A stretch of 64,000 nt of DNA from Planctomycetota bacterium (GCA_002746535.1 NVWA01000006.1:81411-145410), one strand, 5' to 3'. Positions 44,295 to 54,303 are shown, counted from the stretch's first letter. Translations and numbers: made by a program. The notes: a model not told the origin generated them from the letters alone.

Positions 44295-45404
44295 TCAAGC
44301 ATTTTCCATAATGTAGTCGTAGTCGACGTATTCATCAAAGAGAGTTCTGGAGAGTTCAATTTTTTGCTTGTCATTTGATTGGATTTTGACTTTTGAATCA
44401 TGAACTAAGCTCGCGCAATTAAATGTATCGTATTTACATATTATGATAGGAATTTGTGAGTGTTGTATAATTTTTAATACTTCAGGTGTTGGGCAAATAT
44501 TACCTGTGATTACAATACCAGCAACATTATTTATTTGTTCTTCAATATTTGTTAATCCGTGACTTAGCGCTGCTAAAATAATATCTTCGCGATCTCCTGG
44601 CGTAATAATTAATGTGTCTTTTTTAATAATAGTTAGTAAGTGAGAAACTGACATCGCACCCACAATAATATTTTGAATTGGATTTGTTTTATTTTCTTTT
44701 CCCGAAATGAATTCGCCTTTTAATATATGACTTAATTGACCCATATGAGGGCTTTCTAAACTTTTTTTATAAGGAACAACTCCGAGTAATTTCAAACCCT
44801 TGTGCTTTAACCCAACTTCAATGACACGCTTGATCTTGTCATATTTCTCTTCGAGGACTTTGTTGATTATGACGCCTAAAATTTCTACTCCAGCTTGATC
44901 AAATAAACTTTTATTAAGGATTAATTGGTCAATTGAATTTCCAATACCACCATTGGTGACAAGGACTACTTTGGACTGTAATGCCTTGGCAACAACTGGA
45001 TTTGAAGAATCAAAAACAGATCCTACTCCGGCGTGACCTGTTCCTTCAATTACAACGAAATCAGAAGAATCTTGTATTCTTTGATAGGATTCAATGATCT
45101 CTTTTAATATTTTTTCAGGATTTGGATTTTCAATATAGTCTTCTGTAAAACCCCTAGGCACGGCGATAGGGTTCATGTCTTTTAACTCAAATTCCAAATT
45201 AAAAACTTTATTAACGAGATATGAATCTTCATCAATTTTGATTTTATTAACTTTTACATAGCGTTGTCCAACGGGCTTTATGAACCCTGCATTTACATTA
45301 TTTTTAATTAATTTAGAAAATAATCCGACAGAGTTTGTGGTCTTCCCAACATTTTGTCCCGTAGCAGCAATAAATATATTTTTCTTTGTTTTATTTATTT
45401 TCAT
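44295..45404 (-). CDS. BioD-like P-loop / DRTGG-domain protein
   Basis: This 369-residue cytoplasmic protein has an N-terminal BioD/CobB-like P-loop ('IFIAATGQNVGKTTNSVGLF') with a downstream 'DFVVIEGTGHAGVGSVFDSS'. A DRTGG domain follows in the second half ('IIVGAMSVSHLLTIIKKDTL', 'LIITPGDREDIILAAL'). This matches the N-terminal part of long phosphotransacetylases, but the phosphate acetyltransferase catalytic domain is absent, as in standalone members of the family. It may act as an ATP/GTP- or nucleotide-sensing regulator of acetate metabolism; that is inference. It follows rimP by 39 bases with AAGG at 7-base spacing, at the end of an asnS operon. Confidence 0.85.
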   Translation of the reverse strand: MKINKTKKNIFIAATGQNVGKTTNSVGLFSKLIKNNVNAGFIKPVGQRYVKVNKIKIDEDSYLVNKVFNLEFELKDMNPIAVPRGFTEDYIENPNPEKILKEIIESYQRIQDSSDFVVIEGTGHAGVGSVFDSSNPVVAKALQSKVVLVTNGGIGNSIDQLILNKSLFDQAGVEILGVIINKVLEEKYDKIKRVIEVGLKHKGLKLLGVVPYKKSLESPHMGQLSHILKGEFISGKENKTNPIQNIIVGAMSVSHLLTIIKKDTLIITPGDREDIILAALSHGLTNIEEQINNVAGIVITGNICPTPEVLKIIQHSQIPIIICKYDTFNCASLVHDSKVKIQSNDKQKIELSRTLFDEYVDYDYIMENA

Positions 45405-45443
45405 GTCTAGACCTTTTTGAATTTAATAACCATTTTAGCTTTA

Positions 45444-45890
45444 TTAAAAAATGATATTGGCTTGTTTAATTTCTATGTAGGTAAAATTAATTTCTTTGCC
45501 AGATTGTTCGATAGTAAATGTGTTTTCACTAAAATTAATTAATCGTCCTTTGGCTTCTTTTATTGTTTTGTCATTGAATTTTATCTTGATAGTTTCTCCC
45601 ATTGCTCTTCTAAAATCTTCGGCCTCTTTTAATTTCCTAGTTAAGCTTAAGGACGATACTTCTAATGTGTATTGGAATTCAAAAGGATCATCAGAGTCTA
45701 GCATCTCATTTACATTATTGCTAACTTGTTCACACATGTTTAGATCTACACTATCAGGATGCCAAATAGTAATATTGCCGATTAAGTTTTTTTGGGGCCC
45801 AAGGAAAGATGCTGAAACGATTTCAATTAAATCATTTTCGTTAATTGCCTTTTTGGCATACTCCATTAATAATAGTTCAAATTCTTCCAT
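45444..45890 (-). CDS. rimP: RimP-like ribosome maturation factor
   Basis: This 148-residue protein resembles RimP/YlxS, which assists 30S subunit assembly. The N-terminal alpha/beta domain contains 'DLNMCEQVSNNVNEMLDSDD' and the hallmark 'YTLEVSSLSLTRKLKEAEDF', where most family members read LEVSSPGLDRPL. A C-terminal small beta-barrel follows ('IKIKFNDKTIKEAKGRLINF'). The Pro-Gly of the hallmark loop is replaced by Leu-Ser, so it is a divergent member. Usually rimP precedes nusA and infB; here it is 8 bases after asnS, so the common cluster is broken. Confidence 0.75.
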   Translation of the reverse strand: MEEFELLLMEYAKKAINENDLIEIVSASFLGPQKNLIGNITIWHPDSVDLNMCEQVSNNVNEMLDSDDPFEFQYTLEVSSLSLTRKLKEAEDFRRAMGETIKIKFNDKTIKEAKGRLINFSENTFTIEQSGKEINFTYIEIKQANIIF

Positions 45891-45898
45891 TTTAATTC

Positions 45899-47293
45899 CT
45901 AAAAATCAGCATTTCTGGGGGTTCTTGGGAAGGGGATGACGTCTCTGATATTGGCCATGCCAGTGCAAAATTGAACAGCTCGTTCAAAACCTAAACCAAA
46001 ACCTGCGTGAGGTACGCTACCAAATTTTCTTAGATCTAAGTACCACCAGTATTCATCAATATCGATTTCCATTTCTTTGATTCGCTTTGAAAGTTTATCA
46101 AAATCATCTTCTCTTTGACTACCGCCAATAATTTCACCTATTTCAGGAACAAGAACATCCATGGCCGCCACAGTTTTCTCATCATCATTAGCTTTCATAT
46201 AAAAAGCTTTAATATTCTTAGGGTAATCAATAATAATGACCGGCTTTTTGAACTTTTCTTCTGTTAAATATCTTTCGTGTTCTGTTTGAAGATCGATACC
46301 CCATTCAGGTTTAAATTCAAATTTTTTATTTGACTCAACTAAAATTTTCACGGCGTCAGTATAGGAAATTCGTTCAAAACTATTTTCAGTTATATTTTGA
46401 AGCTTTTCAATTATGGTTTTGCTGATTCTTTTTTGAAAGAATTCCATATCTTCAGCACAATTATTCAACACGCTTGAACATAAATGTTTTAAATAATCTT
46501 CAGCGAGATCCATATCATCTTGTATATCGGCAAATGCCATTTCAGGTTCGACCATCCAGAACTCTGATAAATGTCTTGTTGTATTTGAATTTTCTGCTCT
46601 AAATGTTGGCCCAAAAGTATATACATTACCAAGAGCACAAGCATACGTTTCAGCTTCTAATTGGCCACTTACAGTTAAATGTGTTTTTTTACCAAAAAAA
46701 TCATCTGCATAATCAACGGTTTCATTTTCTTTGAGTTTTCTATTCATATCTAAAGTTGTTACTTGAAACATTTGTCCCGCGCCTTCGCAATCATTACCTG
46801 TAATAATTGGTGTGTGAATATTTAAAAAGCCTTTGGATTGATAGAACTCGTGTGTAGCTTTTATTAATTCATTTCGAACTCTTGTTACGGCTCCAAAGGT
46901 ATTTGTGCGGGGCCTAATGTGGGCGATTTCTCTGAGTTTTTCAGGAGATAAACGTTGTTTTTGTATGGGATAAGTGTTTACATCGCAGAAGCCATAAACT
47001 TTTATTTCTTTGGCCTGAATTTCGGCATTTTGACCTTTCCCCGGAGATTCAACGATGATGCCTTTGATGCTGACTGAACTGCCGGGGAATAATTTTAATA
47101 TTTCAGATTCATAATTTTCAAGTTCTTTATCAGCGACAATTTGAATATTGCCAAAGCATGAGCCATCATTTATTTCTAAAAATGAAAACCCACCTTTGGA
47201 ATCTCTTTTAGTCCTTATCCAACCTTTTAGTAGAATTTCTGTATTGAATTCTTGGTCCCAGTTTCGGGCTTCATTAACCATTGTTCTTTTCAT
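45899..47293 (-). CDS. asnS: Asparaginyl-tRNA synthetase
   Basis: This 464-residue class II aminoacyl-tRNA synthetase charges tRNA-Asn. The N-terminal OB-fold anticodon-binding domain (about 15-125) contains '[20 protein letters not shown]'. The catalytic core has motif 1 near '[19 protein letters not shown]', the AsnS-type '[16 protein letters not shown]', motif 2 '[20 protein letters not shown]' and motif 3 '[20 protein letters not shown]', ending '[11 protein letters not shown]'. Length and the final motif are typical of bacterial AsnS rather than AspS. It is in an operon with a histidine phosphatase gene upstream and rimP downstream. Confidence 0.97.
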   Translation of the reverse strand: MKRTMVNEARNWDQEFNTEILLKGWIRTKRDSKGGFSFLEINDGSCFGNIQIVADKELENYESEILKLFPGSSVSIKGIIVESPGKGQNAEIQAKEIKVYGFCDVNTYPIQKQRLSPEKLREIAHIRPRTNTFGAVTRVRNELIKATHEFYQSKGFLNIHTPIITGNDCEGAGQMFQVTTLDMNRKLKENETVDYADDFFGKKTHLTVSGQLEAETYACALGNVYTFGPTFRAENSNTTRHLSEFWMVEPEMAFADIQDDMDLAEDYLKHLCSSVLNNCAEDMEFFQKRISKTIIEKLQNITENSFERISYTDAVKILVESNKKFEFKPEWGIDLQTEHERYLTEEKFKKPVIIIDYPKNIKAFYMKANDDEKTVAAMDVLVPEIGEIIGGSQREDDFDKLSKRIKEMEIDIDEYWWYLDLRKFGSVPHAGFGLGFERAVQFCTGMANIRDVIPFPRTPRNADF

Positions 47294-47311
47294 TTATTTT
47301 GCCTTAAAAAA

Positions 47312-47935
47312 TTATTCTCTATGTGCTACTGAGTTTGGGTCTAAATAGTAAATTGATTCGAGCTGATGTTTGATTCCTAATTTTTCAAATTGTGTTTTAA
47401 ATATTTCACAATTTCGTGTTAGGGATGTATTGTAAATAGGTAGTGTGTTTTCTAATGCACCTTTAATAAGTCTTAAAGTAACACCGTGAGTGATAATTAA
47501 AATATTTTGTTCTTTAGGTAAATGTTCCAAACCTTTTAAAAATTTCAGCACTCTATCAGCTATCATTGAATAGGATTCACCGCTTTCAGGTATTTTCCAG
47601 TTCCATCGATTGTTGGTATCATTTTCAAAATATTTTGAGTTGTGTGCATTTTCATAAGTTTGTCCAGCAAAAACCCCCATGTCTTGTTCTACGATTAATT
47701 CAGCTGGATCCATTGGGATATTGTATTCATCAACGAAATAGAAGGCTGTTTGTAAGGCTCTTTGCAAAGTGGAACTTAATATTGCGTGAATGGTCACATC
47801 TTTTTTTAACATTTTTGCTGTTCTTTCGGCTTCTTTATGCCCAGCTGTTGAGAGGGGGATAGGTAATTGGCCAGCGTATTCATGCTTGGCATTTGCTTCG
47901 CTTTCTGCATGACGTAAAAAGAACAATTGGGGCAT
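47312..47935 (-). CDS. Histidine phosphatase family protein
   Basis: The product is 207 residues from ATG 47935, placed so that the fold begins at once with 'LFFLRHAESEANAKHEYAGQ'. The frame is open 18 codons further but that extension is hydrophobic and unlike the family. The RHAE(S) motif supplies the phosphorylated His. 'STLQRALQTA', 'EQDMGVFAGQTYE' and 'LIITHGVTLRLIKG' supply the remaining catalytic residues. Substrates in this family range from phosphoglycerate to nucleotides and phosphosugars, so specificity is not assignable. It is first in the asnS-rimP operon, 18 bases upstream of asnS. Confidence 0.88.
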   Translation of the reverse strand: MPQLFFLRHAESEANAKHEYAGQLPIPLSTAGHKEAERTAKMLKKDVTIHAILSSTLQRALQTAFYFVDEYNIPMDPAELIVEQDMGVFAGQTYENAHNSKYFENDTNNRWNWKIPESGESYSMIADRVLKFLKGLEHLPKEQNILIITHGVTLRLIKGALENTLPIYNTSLTRNCEIFKTQFEKLGIKHQLESIYYLDPNSVAHRE

Positions 47936-48089
47936 TGAAAATCCGAAAAAAAATATAGAGAATGATAGAAAATTCGTTGTCGATATCAATCCTCTTTTTC
48001 TTAGTGTTGCCTTTTAATTGATCTTATATATGATTTGCCGTTTAATTAAATACTAAACAAAATATTTTTAATTTAATAGGGATAAATTC

Positions 48090-49298
48090 ATGATTAAAGG
48101 GAATGCTATCATTGGACAATCAGGGGGTCCAACATCAGCAATTAATGCTAGTTTGGCGGGTGTAATAACTGAATGTATGAAAAAGAAATCTATCAATAAA
48201 ATTTATGGAATGCAATATGCCATTGAAGGTTTTATGAAAAAGCAACTTGTCGATTTAAGTAAAGAAAGCCCTAGTACGATTAAAAAATTAGTTGGTACAC
48301 CAGGTTCTGCATTGGGATCTTGTCGTTATAAAGTTCAGGACGAAGATTTCCCGAAAATTTTGAAAATTTTTAAATTATATGATATAAGATATTTCTTTTT
48401 AATTGGTGGTAACGACACTATGGATACGGTTCATAGAGTTGAGAAATATTGTCGAGATAAAGGTTATGAGCTTTATGGTGTCGGTATTCCAAAAACTGTT
48501 GATAATGATTTATACGGAACTGATCATACTCCTGGTTATGCTTCTGCAGCAAGGTTTACTGCTTTGTCAGTAAGGCATGCAGGTATATTAGCAAGAGATA
48601 TGAAAAAGGTAGATCAATTTGTTGTCTATCAATCAATTGGGCGGGATGCGGGTTGGTTGACAGCATCAGCAGCTTTGGCGAAAACAAAAGACCCAGAAAG
48701 TGCTCCGCATATATTATTGCTTCCTGAGATTCGTTTTGAAAAGAAAAAGTTTTTGGCCAAAGTGAAAAGTGTTTATAAAAAATATGGGTGGGTCAGCATC
48801 GCTTGTGGTGAAGGAGTCTTGTATAAAGACGGAACCCCTTTAAGTGCATCTAAAAAGAAAGATAAATTTGGAAATACTGAATTAGGGGCTATGGGTGGAG
48901 GCAGTGTTGCTTTAACAGTTCATAGTATAATTACAGAAGCATTTGATGGGTGGAGAGGGGAGTTTCAAATTACAGAAAGTTTGCCTATGTCTGCTGCGGA
49001 TAGGGCGGTTGATTCAGATTTGAAAATGGCTTTTAAGTTGGGCGTGGAGGCTGTTAAGGCGGCTTTGAATGGGGTCACTGGGAAAATGGTATCTATCAAG
49101 CGTAAAAAAGATAAATTTGATATTGGATTAGTTGATTTGAGTGATGTTGCTGTAAAGGCAAAACCCATGCCCAAAAACTATATTACGAAAGATGGATTTT
49201 TTGTGACGAAGGCGTTTCTCAATTATTTAAAGCCTTTAGTTGGTGAATTGCCTGAATATGTCAGGTTGAAAAATACGATGGCGCCTGTAAAAAAGTGA
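48090..49298 (+). CDS. pfp: Pyrophosphate-dependent 6-phosphofructokinase
   Basis: This 402-residue glycolytic enzyme phosphorylates fructose 6-phosphate. The N-terminus 'AIIGQSGGPTSAINASLAGV' is the phosphofructokinase nucleotide loop. 'LIGGNDTMDT' has Asp where ATP-dependent enzymes have Gly (GGDG), and 'GIPKTVDNDLYGTDHTPGY' has Lys where they have Gly (PGTIDND). Both are the known determinants for pyrophosphate in place of ATP. Further motifs are 'MGGGSVALTVHSI' and the fructose-6-phosphate-binding 'GRDAGWLTASAAL'. It would also run in reverse for gluconeogenesis. It stands alone on the plus strand, divergent from the asnS operon. Confidence 0.93.
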   Translation: MIKGNAIIGQSGGPTSAINASLAGVITECMKKKSINKIYGMQYAIEGFMKKQLVDLSKESPSTIKKLVGTPGSALGSCRYKVQDEDFPKILKIFKLYDIRYFFLIGGNDTMDTVHRVEKYCRDKGYELYGVGIPKTVDNDLYGTDHTPGYASAARFTALSVRHAGILARDMKKVDQFVVYQSIGRDAGWLTASAALAKTKDPESAPHILLLPEIRFEKKKFLAKVKSVYKKYGWVSIACGEGVLYKDGTPLSASKKKDKFGNTELGAMGGGSVALTVHSIITEAFDGWRGEFQITESLPMSAADRAVDSDLKMAFKLGVEAVKAALNGVTGKMVSIKRKKDKFDIGLVDLSDVAVKAKPMPKNYITKDGFFVTKAFLNYLKPLVGELPEYVRLKNTMAPVKK

Positions 49299-49329
49299 TC
49301 AGTTTTAGGTAGAGGAGATAAGGGGCGAA

Positions 49330-50739
49330 TTAATCGCGAGGTTGTTTGATTACATTTGTTTTTATTGCCGCTTTAATTACTTCTTCGGCGACCTTCTCAG
49401 CAATTTCTGGGTGAAAGACACTAGGAATAATATAATCTGGATGTAAGTGACTTTCAGAAATTGTATTGGCAATTGCTACAGCAGCGGCTAATTTCATTTC
49501 TTCGTTAATTGTGGTTGCTTTACATTCTAAAGCTCCTTTAAATATTCCTGGAAAACATAGAACATTATTTATTTGATTTGGATAATCGCTTCTTCCAGTA
49601 CCGACTATTGCAGCATGCTTGTAGGCAATTTCTGGATCGATTTCCGGAGTTGGGTTTGACATTGGAAACACTATAGAATCTTTATTCATATTTTTTAAAT
49701 CATCTTCATCAATAATATTTGGACCACTAACTCCAACAAAAACATCCGCTTTATGCATTATTTCTTTGAGAGATCCTTTTTCTGAATTTGGGTTTGTGAT
49801 AGATGCATATTCCTTTTTAGATTCGTTCATGTTGTCGCGTCCCTTGAACAATGCACCAGTTCTATCGCAACCTATAATATTTTTTATGCCCATATTTAAA
49901 AGCATTTTTGTACATGCTGTACCCGCAGCTCCTACACCAGCAATGACAACTTTAATATCTTTAGGGTCTTTTTTTACAACTTTTAATGAATTAATTAAAG
50001 CTGCGGTTAGGACAACAGCTGTTCCGTGTTGATCATCATGAAATACAGGAATATCTAATTCGTCTTTTAGCCTTTTTTCGATTTCAAAACATCTTGGTGC
50101 TGATATATCCTCAAGATTAATGCCGCCAAATCCAGGTGCAATAATTTTGATCGTTTTTATGATCTCTTCAACATCTTTTGTGTCTAAGCATATTGGAAAT
50201 GCATTGATCCCACCAAAATCTTTGAATAACATGGCTTTGCCTTCCATTACTGGCATGGCAGCATACGGTCCAATATCTCCTAATCCTAATACGGCGGTAC
50301 CATCAGATATGACGGCGATGGTATTACTTTTAATTGTTAGCTTATGGGCATCATCAGGGTTTTTATGTATTGATTGGCATACTCTTGCTACACCGGGGGT
50401 GTAGGCCATTGATAAATCATCTCTAGTTTTAATTGGTATTTTGCTGACGGTTTCAATTTTACCACCTAAGTGGATTAAAAAGGTGCGGTCAGAATAATTG
50501 ATTACTTCAGCGTCGTCAATTTGTTTTAATGCATTTATAATTTCATCACCATGTTTTGGACTACTAGCAAAAATGGTAATATCTCTGACGATATAATCAT
50601 CGCCAGAGTGTGCAATATCAATTGCACCAATATTTCCACCATTTTCACCTATGGTGTGAGTTACTTTTGCAAGTACGCCTGGTTTGTGATTTAATTTAAT
50701 TCTTACAGTTAAACTATTGCTAGCATTGTTATTTTCCAT
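49330..50739 (-). CDS. NAD(P)-dependent malic enzyme with N-terminal ACT domain
   Basis: This 469-residue enzyme oxidatively decarboxylates malate to pyruvate. Residues ~8-85 form an ACT ligand-binding domain ('VRIKLNHKPGVLAKVTHTIG'), suggesting allosteric control by a small metabolite. The malic-enzyme part has the catalytic Tyr in 'MAYTPGVARVCQSI', Lys in 'GKAMLFKDFGGINAFPICLD', metal ligands in 'LEDISAPRCFEIEKRL' and 'FHDDQHGTA', and the dinucleotide loop 'VIAGVGAAGTACTKML'. The start ATG has GAGG at 9-base spacing. It is the last gene of a same-strand run from the potassium channel gene. Confidence 0.94.
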   Translation of the reverse strand: MENNNASNSLTVRIKLNHKPGVLAKVTHTIGENGGNIGAIDIAHSGDDYIVRDITIFASSPKHGDEIINALKQIDDAEVINYSDRTFLIHLGGKIETVSKIPIKTRDDLSMAYTPGVARVCQSIHKNPDDAHKLTIKSNTIAVISDGTAVLGLGDIGPYAAMPVMEGKAMLFKDFGGINAFPICLDTKDVEEIIKTIKIIAPGFGGINLEDISAPRCFEIEKRLKDELDIPVFHDDQHGTAVVLTAALINSLKVVKKDPKDIKVVIAGVGAAGTACTKMLLNMGIKNIIGCDRTGALFKGRDNMNESKKEYASITNPNSEKGSLKEIMHKADVFVGVSGPNIIDEDDLKNMNKDSIVFPMSNPTPEIDPEIAYKHAAIVGTGRSDYPNQINNVLCFPGIFKGALECKATTINEEMKLAAAVAIANTISESHLHPDYIIPSVFHPEIAEKVAEEVIKAAIKTNVIKQPRD

Positions 50740-50775
50740 GAATCACCTCAATATTTGAAATTAGCTACGGTATTA

Positions 50776-51498
50776 CTATTCCTTTGGTTTTTCAAATATA
50801 GTATCATCCACTTTTTGGTCAAATTCAATATTTGTGACATTCATTTCCATTTTTACAACTTTTGCATCAACAATTACTTTTGAGGCATATTTGTAGCCAT
50901 TTTTTGATGTTTTATATTCTTTGAAATAACTTATGGATGGGATATCACCTGCCGGAGATTTTGATTTTGTTTCTAGAACAATGGGTAGATTAGTGGCTTC
51001 GTCAATAAAGTAAACTTTATCATATGTGCCTTCTTTTTTATAGATTAATTTAATGCATTTAATTTTGCCAATTGTTTTACCTTCACCAACATCAATACTA
51101 TCAAAATATTTTTCTGGATTCATTAGTGCATCAATGGATTGAATTTTAATATCTAAAGCTTCTTGACCTTTTAAGTCTCTAATCCCCATCATCATATCTT
51201 TTGCCCAGGCTGATTTGCCATTATAAGCACTAACCATTTTCATCGGACCTAATGCAATGGCTGCTAAAACCTTATTTTTTGTTATTACAGTTTTGCCATT
51301 GCCCTTTAAATTTTGAGTTGGCATATCGATGGTGAATGTCAATTTTATTGAAGTTACTTTTTTTAATTTACTTAATCCAAGTGCAATATTTATTTTTGCT
51401 AATATTGGTTTGGCTTTTTCTGAAACTGTTCCGCCAAATAAATGCGAATTAAATATTAATACTGATATAAATATTGCGCTTACTAATTTTGTTTTCAT
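50776..51498 (-). CDS. Exported LolA-like protein
   Basis: This 240-residue protein has a signal peptide (residues 1-22, ending Phe-Gly-Gly). Its beta-rich pattern resembles outer-membrane-lipoprotein-sorting (LolA/LolB-like) proteins: 'KLTFTIDMPTQNLKGNGKTV', 'MVSAYNGKSAWAKD', 'KVYFIDEATNLPIVLETKSK', 'KVVKMEMNVTNIEFDQKVD'. Such proteins often occur beside proteases or transporters and bind lipid or act as chaperones; sequence alone does not prove lipoprotein transport. The ATG has AAGGA 8 bases upstream. It lies 14 bases after the S41 peptidase gene and 36 before the malic enzyme gene. Confidence 0.75.
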   Translation of the reverse strand: MKTKLVSAIFISVLIFNSHLFGGTVSEKAKPILAKINIALGLSKLKKVTSIKLTFTIDMPTQNLKGNGKTVITKNKVLAAIALGPMKMVSAYNGKSAWAKDMMMGIRDLKGQEALDIKIQSIDALMNPEKYFDSIDVGEGKTIGKIKCIKLIYKKEGTYDKVYFIDEATNLPIVLETKSKSPAGDIPSISYFKEYKTSKNGYKYASKVIVDAKVVKMEMNVTNIEFDQKVDDTIFEKPKE

Positions 51499-51512
51499 GT
51501 GTTTTCCTTAAA

Positions 51513-52772
51513 TTATTTAATGTTATTTATAATTGTGATTGCCTTTTGTATTTGTGAATCAATATTTTTGGTTGCTAATAATTTTGGATCCAATGGTACT
51601 TCATAGTCTGGAATAACGCCATTGCCCTCTAGGGTTTTACCTAAAAAAGATTTTAAATCGCCTACAGGATATTGAAAAATACTTCCATCGTCTAGTTTTA
51701 ATATGACTGAAGGTAATGCCTGACCCAAGCTTTTTTCACCTACAATTATGGCAGATTTATTTTCTTGCATACCCATGGCCATTAATTCTGAAGTGGAGGC
51801 AGAGCTTCGGTTGATTAAAATGACAATTATGCTTTTAATTGGTCTTTGTTGCGGTAGAACTGGAAATTTCATTTCAGACATATCATTTTTTGCTGTAGTA
51901 TTTTGAGTTCCCAAGCTATATTTTTCGGCACAGAATTCTTTGGCGATAGCGCATGCTAACATACCTATGCCACCAGGGTTATTTCTAAGATCTATGATAA
52001 TTCCTTTATGATTCCTAAATGATTTTATAGCTTTGATGACTTTGAATACAGGAGCGAATAAAAAAATATTAAATTTTACATAGCCAATATCATCAGTGAT
52101 ATTTTTAGAGTTAAACGAAAGTGGGTAGCCTTTTATGTTTCCAAAATCAGAGAGTTGGCCTTTATACGCATTAAGGTTGAATTTTATGTGGAAAAGGTTT
52201 GATTGGTAATCTATTCCCTGTAGAGACATTTTTTCATTAGGAAAGCGATTTAGATATGGCATGAAATCACCATATTGTTTTCTTTTGCTAATTAAATCTT
52301 CTACATTTACTTTGCCAATTTTACTAATCGACATGCCTAGTCTTAATCCTTGAGCATAAGCATCACTTTTTTTATCAATACTAATAATTAATAACTTGTC
52401 ATCGTGAATTGCATAGTCGAAAGGTAATTGTTTTTGTGAGCCATAATCAAGGATTACTTTTTCTTTTTTCATTTCCCTATATTTGGCTGGAGGGTTAAAC
52501 GCTAAATGGCTATGTTTAAGTTTCTTTAATAAATCTTTAATATGTTTATAGGCGGTACTACCATCTTTTTCTTTTGAAATCTTATCGGATGTTTCTTTAA
52601 CTGCTTTTTTCCAATCAATCCCGCCATAGGTTTGATCGAAATAGTTTTGTAACATGATTTCATTAATTTTTTTTAGCGTAATTAAGGCTTTGTTGGTTTC
52701 TTGGGAAGATAAAATATTAAATGATAATAAGAAGATTGATATCGTAAGTGATAAAATAGTTTTGTATTTCAT
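51513..52772 (-). CDS. S41-family (C-terminal processing type) peptidase, exported
   Basis: The product is 419 residues from ATG 52772, which gives a clean signal peptide (hydrophobic to residue 20, then 'SSQET'). The frame extends back to 52901, but that would overlap the upstream symporter gene by 71 bases. A PDZ-like part (about 130-180) includes 'SDAYAQGLRLGMSISKIGKV'. The S41 core has 'GYVKFNIF', 'GIIIDLRNNPGGIGMLACAI', the nucleophile Ser in 'ILINRSSASTSELMAMGM' and the Lys in 'IIVGEKSLGQALPS'. These serine peptidases trim or degrade periplasmic proteins. It is in a run with a symporter and a LolA-like gene. Confidence 0.9.
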   Translation of the reverse strand: MKYKTILSLTISIFLLSFNILSSQETNKALITLKKINEIMLQNYFDQTYGGIDWKKAVKETSDKISKEKDGSTAYKHIKDLLKKLKHSHLAFNPPAKYREMKKEKVILDYGSQKQLPFDYAIHDDKLLIISIDKKSDAYAQGLRLGMSISKIGKVNVEDLISKRKQYGDFMPYLNRFPNEKMSLQGIDYQSNLFHIKFNLNAYKGQLSDFGNIKGYPLSFNSKNITDDIGYVKFNIFLFAPVFKVIKAIKSFRNHKGIIIDLRNNPGGIGMLACAIAKEFCAEKYSLGTQNTTAKNDMSEMKFPVLPQQRPIKSIIVILINRSSASTSELMAMGMQENKSAIIVGEKSLGQALPSVILKLDDGSIFQYPVGDLKSFLGKTLEGNGVIPDYEVPLDPKLLATKNIDSQIQKAITIINNIK

Positions 52773-52830
52773 TCTATGCTTTAAAAAGTAATTTGATGGA
52801 AATCCTATTTCACTAATTTGATACAGGATT

Positions 52831-54303
52831 TCAAGATATTTCTCTGATTTCATTGTCTTTCGAGAAGAGCGAAAACCCAATTGAAATGAATAAGTTGACA
52901 ATTAATCCATATATGCCAGCATGTATATTAAATGGTTTGTTATGGCCTATTAAACTTAACCCAATGGCTATGATTAATCCTATTAAAATACCAAAAAAGA
53001 CGGGATATGGTCTAAGTCTTTTCCAGTGAATCCCAATAAAAAAAGCAGGAACTAGCTGGATTAACATGTCAAATTTTTTATCCAGTAGTTTTACGATAGG
53101 TTCATTTCGAAGTAAAATTGCTAGACCAATTAATATGATTACGACAAAAATAGATATTTTTTTTCCTAATTTTGTTAACGTTTCTTCACTTGCAGTTTTA
53201 TTTATAATTCCAGAATAGATATCTTTTGTAAGCATAGATGATATGGCTAATAATGCCGAATCGGCTGTTGACATGATGGCTGCTAATACTGCCGCAAATA
53301 GTATGACTACTAACCAATAACCTACAGTAGTATCGTTTTGTATATCGGACAGCATGACCGATAGGACTTGGTCGCTATTTTCTAAAGTAGAAAAATGGAT
53401 AATTCCAAAGATGCCAACAACTAAAGCTATAAGAGTTGTGGTCAAAGGGAAAAAGGCCATGACCTGCAAACTTCTTCTGAGTGTTTTAGCAGATTTCGCG
53501 GCATAGATTCTTTGGATGGCTTGAGGGTATAATGCGGCTCCCATACCTACAATTAATATATAACTGAACCAACCTCTGATTACAACAGGTGCAGGGGGCA
53601 TTGCTTTTTTTGAAATTTCTGGATTGTTAAAAATTTGTTGAGTGATTTCTCCCATTGATCCATATTTATTCAGTACGAGTGCAATTAATACCCCAAAGCC
53701 AATAAATAAAATGAAACCTTGAATAACGTCGGTCCATGCAACGGCCCTTAGGCCACCTAATGATTCATAAATGAGCATAACAATTGCAAGGCCAACCACC
53801 GCTATGACAAATGCTTTAAAAGGGTCTATATCTGTTAGGCCTTCAACAAGTCTTCCCATAGCAATGAATTGACTTAATAAATAATTGATTAAGCCTAAAA
53901 CCATGATGATGGTTGCGATTATGTTGATTCCTTTGTTGGAAAATCTTTGATTTAAATAATCTGTCGGTGTGATGAAGGAATATTTTTTTGAAAGTGTATA
54001 AAGTTTTGGTGCAAATATTAGATAAAAGACAACGATAGCTGTCATGAAATGTAAACTCATTACCCATGAAAACCCGACTTTGTGTGCTCTGCCGGTAAAT
54101 CCTAATAATGTATTCCCGCTATATTGTGTGGCGTATAATGTTAAGACCAGAACAATAAATCCAAATCCATTGCCAGCTAAATAGAATTCTTTTAGGCTTT
54201 CTTTTTTGCGAGCTTTTTTGCCAAACCAACCAATAACCAAAAGAACGAATATATAAAGTACAATAATGCTCCATGCGCCTGGTGAAAATATAAATTGATT
54301 CAT
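52831..54303 (-). CDS. Sodium:solute symporter (SSS) family transporter
   Basis: This 490-residue integral membrane protein has about 13 hydrophobic segments. The family signature is visible as 'KESLKEFYLAGNGFGFIVLV', 'ATQYSGNTLLGFTGRAHKVG', 'GLRAVAWTDVIQGFILFIG' and 'AAVLAAIMSTADSALLAISS'. SSS transporters use the sodium gradient to import sugars, amino acids, pantothenate or carboxylates; specificity is not readable here. Its start overlaps the stop of a small two-helix gene by 4 bases (ATGA), a frequent companion of this transporter subgroup. Confidence 0.93.
   Translation of the reverse strand: MNQFIFSPGAWSIIVLYIFVLLVIGWFGKKARKKESLKEFYLAGNGFGFIVLVLTLYATQYSGNTLLGFTGRAHKVGFSWVMSLHFMTAIVVFYLIFAPKLYTLSKKYSFITPTDYLNQRFSNKGINIIATIIMVLGLINYLLSQFIAMGRLVEGLTDIDPFKAFVIAVVGLAIVMLIYESLGGLRAVAWTDVIQGFILFIGFGVLIALVLNKYGSMGEITQQIFNNPEISKKAMPPAPVVIRGWFSYILIVGMGAALYPQAIQRIYAAKSAKTLRRSLQVMAFFPLTTTLIALVVGIFGIIHFSTLENSDQVLSVMLSDIQNDTTVGYWLVVILFAAVLAAIMSTADSALLAISSMLTKDIYSGIINKTASEETLTKLGKKISIFVVIILIGLAILLRNEPIVKLLDKKFDMLIQLVPAFFIGIHWKRLRPYPVFFGILIGLIIAIGLSLIGHNKPFNIHAGIYGLIVNLFISIGFSLFSKDNEIREIS

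Noticed and set aside
47936-47989. Hydrophobic 18-codon extension of the histidine phosphatase
   Set aside because: It looks like a signal peptide, but the family fold begins right at ATG 47935 and the extension lacks a ribosome site and a cleavage-site pattern.
52773-52901. N-terminal extension of the S41 peptidase frame
   Set aside because: It overlaps the symporter gene and pushes the signal peptide 43 residues inward; the ATG at 52772 gives a normal exported protein.
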